Shown here: piece by piece, positions 15,111 through 20,684 of the stretch | Numbering within the stretch: the first letter of the stretch is position 1 | Layout of the letters: the number at the start of each line of letters is the position of its first letter | NCBI GenBank assembly: GCA_009922295.1 | Contig: RFWA01000008.1 | Location: 1 to 20,684 of the forward strand | Direction: 5' to 3' | Origin: Betaproteobacteria bacterium | GTDB lineage: Bacteria > Pseudomonadota > Gammaproteobacteria > Burkholderiales > Burkholderiaceae_C | DNA length: 20,684 nt | Program-made: the position numbers and the translations under genes | Notes under the pieces: model-generated | Database searches by the model: none | Told to the model about the DNA's origin: nothing | Seen by the model: only the letters and a program-made list of their open reading frames with translations

Positions 15111-16175
15111 TCAAAGGGCATCGAGCGGCCAGCGCGGTTTCACGTCAAAAGCGTAGACCCGGCTGGCGGTCTGCACGCCAGACTGAAGCCGCATCGCAGC
15201 AGCCATGGCAATCATGGCGCCGTTGTCCGTGCAAAGGTGCAGCTCGGGGTAATGCACCCGCACGCCCCGGCGCTGGCAGGCCTGGTTGAGTTGCTCGCGC
15301 AAGTGGCGGTTGGCGCCCACGCCGCCGGCCACCACCAGCCGGTCCAAGCCGGTTTGAGCCAAGGCGGCAAGAGATTTTTTCACCAGCACCTCCACAATCG
15401 CGGCCTCGGTCGAGGCGGCCAGATCAGCCAGCACTTGCGGCGGCAGTTCAGCTACCGTGCCAGCATGTTCAGCGGCCAGGCGCTTGGCCTGCACCATCAC
15501 CGCGGTCTTGAGGCCAGCAAATGAAAAATCCAGGTTGGGCTGATTCAACAGGGGCCGCGGCAGCTTGAACGCCGACGGGTTGCCAGCTTCAGCCAGGCGC
15601 GACAAGGCCGGCCCGCCCGGGTAATCCAGACCGAGCAACTTGGCTGATTTGTCGAACGCTTCGCCGGCTGCGTCGTCAATGGTTTCACCCAGCAGGCTGT
15701 AACGACCCACCCCTTCGACCCGCATCAACTGGGTGTGGCCGCCAGATACCAGCAAGGCCACAAAGGGAAAGCTGGGCGGGTCGGCGCTCAAAAACGGTGA
15801 CAACAGATGCCCCTCCAGGTGGTGCACGCCTAGCACCGGTTTGCCCAGTGCTGCCCCCAAGGCGCAGGCCACGCCAGCCCCCACCAGCAAGGCCCCGGCG
15901 AGACCAGGCCCCCGGGTGAAGGCGACCACATCCACCTCGGCGAGCGTGCGCCCGGCCTGCGCCAGGACCTGGGCCCCAAGCGGCAGCACCCGGCGAATGT
16001 GGTCGCGGCTGGCCAGCTCAGGCACCACGCCGCCATAGGCTTGGTGCATCTCGATTTGGCTGTGCAGTGCCTGCGCCAGCAGCACTGGCGTCTGCTCACC
16101 GTGCACCTGGACCAAGGCCACCCCTGTTTCGTCACAGGACGACTCGATCCCGAGCACCAGGGCATTGTTCAACAT
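15111..16175 (-). CDS. tsaD: tRNA N6-adenosine threonylcarbamoyltransferase TsaD
   Basis: This is the catalytic subunit of the TsaBDE system that puts the threonylcarbamoyl group on A37 of ANN-decoding tRNAs (354 aa, ASKHA fold). LVLGIESSCDETG at the N-terminus, the metal-binding H119/H123 pair in HHLEGHL, LLVSGGHTQLM and the C-terminal CTDNGAMIAMAA are all diagnostic. The frame is open to 16232, but the family normally begins a few residues before LVLGIESSCDET, so the ATG at 16175 is chosen; its ribosome-binding site is weak. It faces the broken hsp20 gene with 15 bases between stop codons and diverges from ybiB. Confidence 0.95.
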   Translation of the reverse strand: MLNNALVLGIESSCDETGVALVQVHGEQTPVLLAQALHSQIEMHQAYGGVVPELASRDHIRRVLPLGAQVLAQAGRTLAEVDVVAFTRGPGLAGALLVGAGVACALGAALGKPVLGVHHLEGHLLSPFLSADPPSFPFVALLVSGGHTQLMRVEGVGRYSLLGETIDDAAGEAFDKSAKLLGLDYPGGPALSRLAEAGNPSAFKLPRPLLNQPNLDFSFAGLKTAVMVQAKRLAAEHAGTVAELPPQVLADLAASTEAAIVEVLVKKSLAALAQTGLDRLVVAGGVGANRHLREQLNQACQRRGVRVHYPELHLCTDNGAMIAMAAAMRLQSGVQTASRVYAFDVKPRWPLDAL

Positions 16176-16252
16176 AGCCGGTGAGTTTAGGGGATCGGCC
16201 TCCAACATAAGCTCATAGCCCCCAGTCATCAAGCCAGAGAGAGAATCTGTCC

Positions 16253-17173
16253 ATGGGCATAGCCAACTACATCAAGGAGATCGGCCGAGGTAAGGAAGGC
16301 GCCCGCGCGCTGAATCGCGAGCAGGCGGCTGACCTGATGGGCCAGGTGCTGGACGGTGCGGTGACTGACCTGGAGGTGGGCGCGTTCTGCCTAGCCATGC
16401 GAATCAAAGGTGAGACGGCGCAGGAAATGGCCGGTTTTCTGGACGCCACACGCCAGCGCATGCAACTGGTGCCTAACGCCGACCAGCCCAGCGTGGTACT
16501 GCCCAGCTACAACGGCGCCCGCAAGTTGCCGGTACTCACCCCCCTGCTGGCCCTGCTGCTGGCGCGCGAGGGGCTGGCTGTGCTGGTGCATGGCATGGCC
16601 ACTGAAACCAGCCGGACTTCCACACAAAAAGTGCTCGAAACCCTTGGTATCAGGGCAGAGTTAGCTATAGAACCGATAGCAATTGGCAGCGTCCGATTTG
16701 TGCCTACCGGCCTGCTGTGCCCCGGGCTGGCTCGCCTGCTGGACGTGCGCCGGGTGGTGGGTTTGCGCAACCCGGCACACAGCTTGGTGAAGCTCATGAA
16801 CCCCTGCAGTCACCCGGCACTTGTGGTGGGCAGCTACACCCACCCGGAGTACGCCGAATCGATGGCCGCCACCCTGCAACTGGTGCAGGCCAGCGCCCTG
16901 CTGCTGCGCGGCACCGAAGGCGAGCCGGTGGCCGACCCGCGTCGCACGCCCGCGATGGATGCATTTGTCGACGGCCAGGTGCAGCGCATTCAAGAGGCGC
17001 AGACCGGCCCCTTGGCCCGACTGCCGGACCTGCCGGCCCCCGACGCGGCCAGCACCGGCCGCTGGATCGAATCGGTGCTGAGTGGCGAGCGGCCGGTGCC
17101 CGAACCCATTGCCCTTCAGGTCAGCCACTTGGTGCGGCTGGCCCGAACACCGCCTTCGTCAAGGACGCCATGA
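16253..17173 (+). CDS. ybiB: YbiB-type protein, glycosyltransferase family 3 / TrpD-like fold
   Basis: This is a 306-aa homologue of anthranilate phosphoribosyltransferase (TrpD). YbiB (TrpD2) proteins are described as binding nucleic acid rather than making tryptophan. The helical N-terminal domain (ALNREQAADLMGQVLDG, VGAFCLAMRIKGET) and the GT3 core (LVHGMATETSRTS, LLDVRRVVGLRNPAHSLVKLMNP, GSYTHPEYAESMA, LLLRGTEGE) are recognisable. The ATG at 16253 has a purine-rich AGAGAGA upstream. The stop overlaps the cobA start (ATGA). Residues 136-144 (ELAIEPIAI) are encoded by a short AT-rich palindrome that looks inserted. The exact cellular role is not known from this sequence. Confidence 0.88.
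   Translation: MGIANYIKEIGRGKEGARALNREQAADLMGQVLDGAVTDLEVGAFCLAMRIKGETAQEMAGFLDATRQRMQLVPNADQPSVVLPSYNGARKLPVLTPLLALLLAREGLAVLVHGMATETSRTSTQKVLETLGIRAELAIEPIAIGSVRFVPTGLLCPGLARLLDVRRVVGLRNPAHSLVKLMNPCSHPALVVGSYTHPEYAESMAATLQLVQASALLLRGTEGEPVADPRRTPAMDAFVDGQVQRIQEAQTGPLARLPDLPAPDAASTGRWIESVLSGERPVPEPIALQVSHLVRLARTPPSSRTP
16664..16680. repeat. 17-nt palindromic element inside ybiB
   Basis: GCTAT, seven bases, ATAGC: a perfect 5-bp inverted repeat in a locally AT-rich patch within GC-rich coding sequence. It shares the GCTAT-N7-RTAGC layout and 17-nt length with the copy at 19694-19710. I recall similar dispersed palindromes in Comamonadaceae genomes. Here it is read through in frame. Confidence 0.55.
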
Positions 17174-17955
17174 GTACCCTTACCAGCCCTCCCCGCCCGA
17201 TGGGCACTTGCACCCTGGTTGGCGCCGGCCCGGGGGACCCAGAATTGCTGACACTCAAGGCGCTCAAGGCGATTCAGGACGCCACCCTGCTGCTGGTGGA
17301 TGACCTGGTCAGCGACGCCATCGTGGCTTATGCCGCCCCCAGCGCCCGTGTGGTGTACGTGGGCAAGCGCGGCGGCTGCCAGTCAACACCGCAGGCCTTC
17401 ATTGAAAAGTTGATGGTCAGCGCGGTGCAGGACGGCGAGCGGGTGGTGCGGCTCAAGGGCGGCGACCCCTTCATTTTCGGCCGTGGCGGTGAAGAGATGG
17501 CCCATCTGCAGGCTGCCGGCATCCCTGTGGGCGTGGTCAACGGCATCACCGCCGGACTGGCGGCCGTGACAGCACTGGGCGTGCCGCTGACGCACCGCGA
17601 GCACGCCCACGGCGTGGTGTTCGTGACGGGCCACGCCAAACCCGGCGACGCTGGCACCGACTGGCCGGCGCTGGCGGCCACGGCCCGCCAAGCCCGCCTG
17701 ACCCTGGTGATCTACATGGGGGTCAGCGGTGCGGCCCGGATTCAGCAGGCGCTGCTGCAAGGGCTGCCAAGCCAGACGCCGGTGGCCATCATCCAGCACG
17801 CCAGCCTGCCGGAGCAACGCCACGCGGTGTGCACGCTGGCGGAGTTGCACCACACCCTGACGGCTGAAAAGCTGGGGAGCCCCAGCGTGATCGTGGTGGG
17901 CGATGTGCTGCAGGGTTTGCTGGCCGTGGCCGGGGCACAGACCCGCGCCGCCTGA
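17170..17955 (+). CDS. cobA: Uroporphyrinogen-III C-methyltransferase (SUMT)
   Basis: This enzyme transfers two methyl groups from S-adenosylmethionine to uroporphyrinogen III, giving precorrin-2 for siroheme (nitrite/sulfite reductase) or cobalamin (261 aa). The SUMT signature VGAGPGDPELLTLKA lies at residues 17-31, and VRLKGGDPFIFGRGGEE at 93-109. GITAGLAA and VPLTHREHAHGVVFVTGH follow. It has no fused CysG dehydrogenase/chelatase domain. The ATG at 17170 overlaps the ybiB stop (ATGA); the reading frame is open further upstream but that part is antisense-like shadow of ybiB. It converges on the ammonia-lyase gene with three bases between stop codons and no visible terminator. Confidence 0.93.
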   Translation: MSTLTSPPRPMGTCTLVGAGPGDPELLTLKALKAIQDATLLLVDDLVSDAIVAYAAPSARVVYVGKRGGCQSTPQAFIEKLMVSAVQDGERVVRLKGGDPFIFGRGGEEMAHLQAAGIPVGVVNGITAGLAAVTALGVPLTHREHAHGVVFVTGHAKPGDAGTDWPALAATARQARLTLVIYMGVSGAARIQQALLQGLPSQTPVAIIQHASLPEQRHAVCTLAELHHTLTAEKLGSPSVIVVGDVLQGLLAVAGAQTRAA

Positions 17956-17958
17956 GCC

Positions 17959-19182
17959 TCATCGGGTCAGCCAGTCCGCCTGCGCCTGCAGCACTTGCTC
18001 AGCAGAGCACCCAGCCAGCTCGGCATAAAGCGCCGGGGCCGTAGCGCCCTCGGTACTGATCAGCAATACGCGGGATGAGGCCTCAAGCCCGACCTGATCA
18101 CGCCAAGCCGCAGAGGCCGCCAGCGCCTGCAAACCGGCCAGCCCAGCGGCACCCGACTCGCCGCTGAGCACCGGATCGCCCGCATCACCGCGCGCCAGCA
18201 CGCCTATGGCCTTCACCGCCGCCTCGTCCGAGACGGTCATGAAGAAGTCAACGCCCGGCTGCAGGAAGCGCCAGGCCAGGGGTGACGCCTCGCCGCAAGC
18301 CAGCCCGGCCATCACCGAATCGACCGTGCCCGCTGTGGCGGCAGCCTGACCCTGCAGTGCGCTTTGGTACAGGCAGTCGGCCTGCTGCGGCTCCACCACC
18401 ACCACCACCGGCCGCTGCGCGCCCAGCCGCTCCCAAAAGTAGCTCAGCACACCGGCGGCAAATCCGCCCACACCACCCTGCAGCATCACGTGGCTGTAGC
18501 CCGGGTCCGGGGTCTGGGCATGAGCCTGGTCCGCTGGCCAGAGCTCGTCGGCAATGATGGCGTAGCCCTGCATCACATCGCGCGGCACGTCCTCGTAGCC
18601 GGGGTAGGAGGTGTCGGACACCACCTGCCAGCCATTCACTGCCGCCAGCCGAGCCGCCTCATGCACCGACGCGTCGTAATTGCCGGCGATGCGCACGATC
18701 TCGGCGCCCAGGGCGGCGATAGGCGCTTCGCGCTCGGGACTGACCTGGGCATGCAGCACGATGACGCATCGGCAGCCGACGCTCTGCGCCGCCGCCGCCA
18801 GTGCCCGGCCGTGGTTGCCATCGGTGGCGCTGATCACCACCCAGTCTTTGAGTTGAGCTGCATGACGGCCCGCCAGCAAATCGGCCGGCGAAAAACCTGA
18901 TTCAGGCCAGTGACGCAGGATCAAGCGCAACAGTGCTACCGGGGCGCCCAGCACCTTGAAACTGCCCAGGGGCGAACGGCTCGATTCATCTTTGAGGTCA
19001 ATGTGCGCCACACCCATTTGCCGGGCCAGGCCTGGCAGCGCCCACACCGGCGAAGGCCCGCTGAACTGAGAGCGCCAACCGCTGAGCCAGCGCCTGCTCT
19101 CTTGGGCTGTATCGACGTTCAGCAATTGCTGCAGAGGTGCGGGGTAAGCACAACGCACAAGGTGTGGGTTGGTCAGCAGCAT
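17959..19182 (-). CDS. dpaL: Diaminopropionate ammonia-lyase (DpaL/YgeX-like)
   Basis: This is a fold-type II PLP enzyme (407 aa) of the family that converts 2,3-diaminopropionate to pyruvate and ammonia. The PLP lysine is K76 in SRSPLGSFKVLG. D121 in SATDGNHGRALA matches the second catalytic residue described in the enterobacterial enzyme (near 120). LQGGVGGFAAGV is the phosphate-binding glycine loop. The ATG at 19182 has GGAG six bases upstream and is preferred to an upstream GTG at 19221 that lacks one. A run of GTG codons gives VVVVV near residue 280. It is divergent from the flavoprotein gene. Substrate preference is inferred from the family only. Confidence 0.88.
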   Translation of the reverse strand: MLLTNPHLVRCAYPAPLQQLLNVDTAQESRRWLSGWRSQFSGPSPVWALPGLARQMGVAHIDLKDESSRSPLGSFKVLGAPVALLRLILRHWPESGFSPADLLAGRHAAQLKDWVVISATDGNHGRALAAAAQSVGCRCVIVLHAQVSPEREAPIAALGAEIVRIAGNYDASVHEAARLAAVNGWQVVSDTSYPGYEDVPRDVMQGYAIIADELWPADQAHAQTPDPGYSHVMLQGGVGGFAAGVLSYFWERLGAQRPVVVVVEPQQADCLYQSALQGQAAATAGTVDSVMAGLACGEASPLAWRFLQPGVDFFMTVSDEAAVKAIGVLARGDAGDPVLSGESGAAGLAGLQALAASAAWRDQVGLEASSRVLLISTEGATAPALYAELAGCSAEQVLQAQADWLTR

Positions 19183-19251
19183 TGAGCGCTCCGGTGAGTT
19201 CGGTGCTGACGATTTTCGCACTCAACAAAAGCACCGCACTACACTGCCGCC

Positions 19252-20508
19252 ATGCAGAGTTTTGACGTGGTGATCATCGGCGCCGGTGCGGCCGGGCTGT
19301 TTTGCGCCGGCGTGGCCGGCCAGTTGGGCCTGAAGGTGCTGATCATCGACCACAGTGAAAAAGTAGCCGAAAAAATCCGCATCTCCGGCGGCGGGCGCTG
19401 CAACTTCACCAACCGCGACACCAGCGCCAGCAACTTTCTAGGCGATAACCCCAATTTTTGCCGCTCAGCCCTGGCGCGCTACACGCCGCAAGACTTCATC
19501 ACCCTGCTGCAAAAACACGGCGTGGCCTGGCATGAAAAGCACCGTGGCCAGCTGTTTTGCGACCACTCGGCCGAAGACGTCATCCGCCTGCTGCTGGCCG
19601 AATGCGATGCGGGAGGCGTCACCCGCTGGCAGCCCTGCCGTATGCAGTCCATTGCCTTTTCGGGCACCAGCCCTTGTGGGAGTAGCCGAGGCAGCTATGA
19701 AATTAGTAGCGATCGCGGCCAGGTGCAGGCCGAGGCGGTGGTGGTGGCAACTGGCGGCCTGTCCATCCCCAAAATTGGCGCCAGTGACCTGGGCTACCGC
19801 ATTGCCCGTCAGTTTGAGCTGCCGGTGATCGAGCCACGCCCCGCGCTGGTGCCACTCACCTTCGACGCCGCGGCCTGGGCACCCTATGCCGAACTGGCCG
19901 GCCTGGCGCTGCCGGTGCGCATTGAGACCGGCAGCAAGAAGGGGCGAGTGAGCTTTGCCGAAGACCTGCTGTTCACCCACCGTGGGTTGAGCGGCCCCGG
20001 CGTACTGCAAATATCGAGCTATTGGGCGCCGGGCACGCCAATCCGACTTAACCTGGCGCCGCAGCAAGACACGACGGACTGGCTGGCGCGGGCCAAAGCC
20101 ACGTCGCGCCGGCTGATTGCCAACGAACTGGGCGCGCTGGTGCCAGCTCGGCTGGCCGACGCCTGGGTGGCGCAGGGTTCAGCCCTGGGCCATAACTGGC
20201 TGCGCCCCATCAACGAGGCCTCTGACAAGGCCCTGGCCGCACTGGCTGACCGACTGGCCAATTGGGCGCTGACGCCCATCGGCACCGAAGGCTATCGAAA
20301 GGCCGAGGTCACAGCCGGAGGCCTGGATACCCGGGCCCTGTCCAGCCAAACCATGGAGTCTCGCCAGCCGGGTTTGTATTTCATTGGCGAGGTGGTTGAC
20401 GTGACGGGTTGGCTGGGGGGCTACAACTTTCAGTGGGCCTGGGCCAGCGGCTACGCCTGCGCCCAGGGAATGGCAGCGCGCGTGCGGCCGGCAGCTGCCA
20501 GCGCCTGA
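19252..20508 (+). CDS. HI0933/BaiN-like NAD(P)/FAD-dependent oxidoreductase
   Basis: This is a flavoprotein of the HI0933/YhiN/BaiN family (418 aa); the physiological substrate is unknown for most members. The FAD-binding Rossmann motif VVIIGAGAAGL is at the N-terminus, followed by RISGGGRCNFTN (about 44-54). VVVATGGLSIPKIG lies mid-protein, and the C-terminal GEVVDVTGWLGGYNFQWAWASG is the family signature. No Shine-Dalgarno sequence precedes the ATG, and a TACACT box ends six bases before it, so a leaderless message is possible. Residues about 140-156 (from SPCGSSRG) are not a conserved part of the family as I recall it. They are encoded by an inserted palindromic repeat read in frame. Confidence 0.9.
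   Translation: MQSFDVVIIGAGAAGLFCAGVAGQLGLKVLIIDHSEKVAEKIRISGGGRCNFTNRDTSASNFLGDNPNFCRSALARYTPQDFITLLQKHGVAWHEKHRGQLFCDHSAEDVIRLLLAECDAGGVTRWQPCRMQSIAFSGTSPCGSSRGSYEISSDRGQVQAEAVVVATGGLSIPKIGASDLGYRIARQFELPVIEPRPALVPLTFDAAAWAPYAELAGLALPVRIETGSKKGRVSFAEDLLFTHRGLSGPGVLQISSYWAPGTPIRLNLAPQQDTTDWLARAKATSRRLIANELGALVPARLADAWVAQGSALGHNWLRPINEASDKALAALADRLANWALTPIGTEGYRKAEVTAGGLDTRALSSQTMESRQPGLYFIGEVVDVTGWLGGYNFQWAWASGYACAQGMAARVRPAAASA
19671..19717. repeat. Palindromic repeat element inserted in the flavoprotein gene
   Basis: The core is GCTAT, seven bases, GTAGC at 19694-19710, preceded by CCTTGTGGGAGTAGCCGAG-like sequence and followed by GCGATCGC. The core has the same 17-nt geometry as the copy in ybiB. 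From memory, a family of such elements (GCGCTTGTGGAAT..., AGCTAT...RTAGC) is scattered through Comamonadaceae genomes. The outer limits given here are approximate. Confidence 0.5.
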
Positions 20509-20514
20509 ACTCGG

Positions 20515-20543
20515 TTGAAACCCGAAATTTGTAAGGCTATAAT
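20515..20543 (+). promoter_or_regulatory. Sigma-70-type promoter for rpsU
   Basis: TTGAAA (20515-20520), a 17-base spacer and a consensus TATAAT (20538-20543) predict a start near 20550, about 120 bases before the rpsU start codon. The -35 box begins only seven bases after the stop of the flavoprotein gene. Confidence 0.85.
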
Positions 20544-20563
20544 CCCTGGCTTTGCTGGCAAAC

Positions 20564-20593
20564 CCCCGCTGCCTGATCAACTTTTAAGCGGGG
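20564..20593 (+). promoter_or_regulatory. Hairpin in the rpsU leader
   Basis: CCCCGCT (20564-20570) pairs with AGCGGGG (20587-20593) across a 16-nt loop near the predicted 5' end of the rpsU transcript. No T-run follows, so it is not a terminator. It could stabilise the leader or bind a regulator; function unknown. Confidence 0.5.
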
Positions 20594-20668
20594 AACATCG
20601 CAGAACATCCGTCACATGGCCCGATCTTCCATTGGCTGAACACTGCACCTTTTGGACAACATGACGTA

Positions 20669-20684
20669 ATGACAACCATCCGTG
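20669..20684 (+). CDS. rpsU: 30S ribosomal protein S21, first codons only
   Basis: Only five codons plus one base are in the window: M-T-T-I-R, matching the start I know for betaproteobacterial S21 (MTTIRVKENE). A strong promoter 130 bases upstream fits a ribosomal gene. The start codon overlaps the stop of a two-codon mini-frame (ATG ACG TAA at 20661-20669), and the only purine-rich site, GGA at 20654-20656, is better spaced for that mini-frame than for rpsU. Identification rests on very little sequence. Confidence 0.72.

Noticed and set aside
18393..18409. Trinucleotide run (CCA/GTG repeats) in the ammonia-lyase gene
   Set aside because: It encodes a VVVVV beta-strand in frame and is within the range expected for GC-rich coding sequence.
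1..20684. CRISPR array, prophage, integron, toxin-antitoxin or biosynthetic cluster
   Set aside because: No spaced direct repeats, integrases, transposases or defence-type domains were seen on either strand; all clear genes are housekeeping or general metabolism.

Overview
The window looks like chromosomal DNA of a betaproteobacterium of the order Burkholderiales, most likely family Comamonadaceae (Rhodoferax/Polaromonas-like). This is inferred from the protein sequences, the high GC content, and the minus-strand order pnp, quinone oxidoreductase, tpiA, secG, tRNA-Leu(GAG), nuoA-H. Nearly all of it is housekeeping. I see no phage, CRISPR, transposase or defence genes.

Layout. Positions 1-7422 (minus) hold the first eight genes of the complex I operon, nuoA-B-C-D-E-F-G and a partial nuoH, tightly packed with several ATGA overlaps. 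Upstream on the same strand lie tRNA-Leu(GAG) (7428-7512), secG, tpiA, a frameshifted quinone oxidoreductase and pnp (to 11896). The stretch 11897-12197 has no gene but holds a pnp leader, a strong intrinsic terminator and a second hairpin beside what may be the last codons of a lost rpsO. Positions 12198-14665 (minus) hold a class I aminotransferase and a periplasmic amino-acid-type binding protein. A broken hsp20-like gene follows (14761-15095, plus), then tsaD (minus), the plus-strand pair ybiB-cobA, a convergent diaminopropionate ammonia-lyase gene, a divergent HI0933/BaiN-like flavoprotein gene, and the promoter and first codons of rpsU at the right edge.

How it works together. nuoA-H encode the NADH dehydrogenase arm and the start of the membrane arm of NADH:quinone oxidoreductase. 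PNPase, SecG, TsaD, tRNA-Leu and S21 serve RNA turnover, secretion and translation. CobA makes the siroheme/cobalamin precursor.

The most notable signal is a cluster of small lesions in otherwise ordinary genes. nuoA has lost its first transmembrane segment and its original start and directly abuts the tRNA-Leu CCA end. nuoE carries a perfect 18-bp tandem duplication. The quinone oxidoreductase and the hsp20 gene each lack a few dozen bases with a frameshift. rpsO is absent from its expected place upstream of pnp, where only a tail-like fragment remains. Either this lineage (or strain) has undergone many short deletions and duplications, or the assembly is damaged; read-level evidence would decide. 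No new multi-gene system is evident. Homologue comparisons are from memory of the families, since no alignment could be run.
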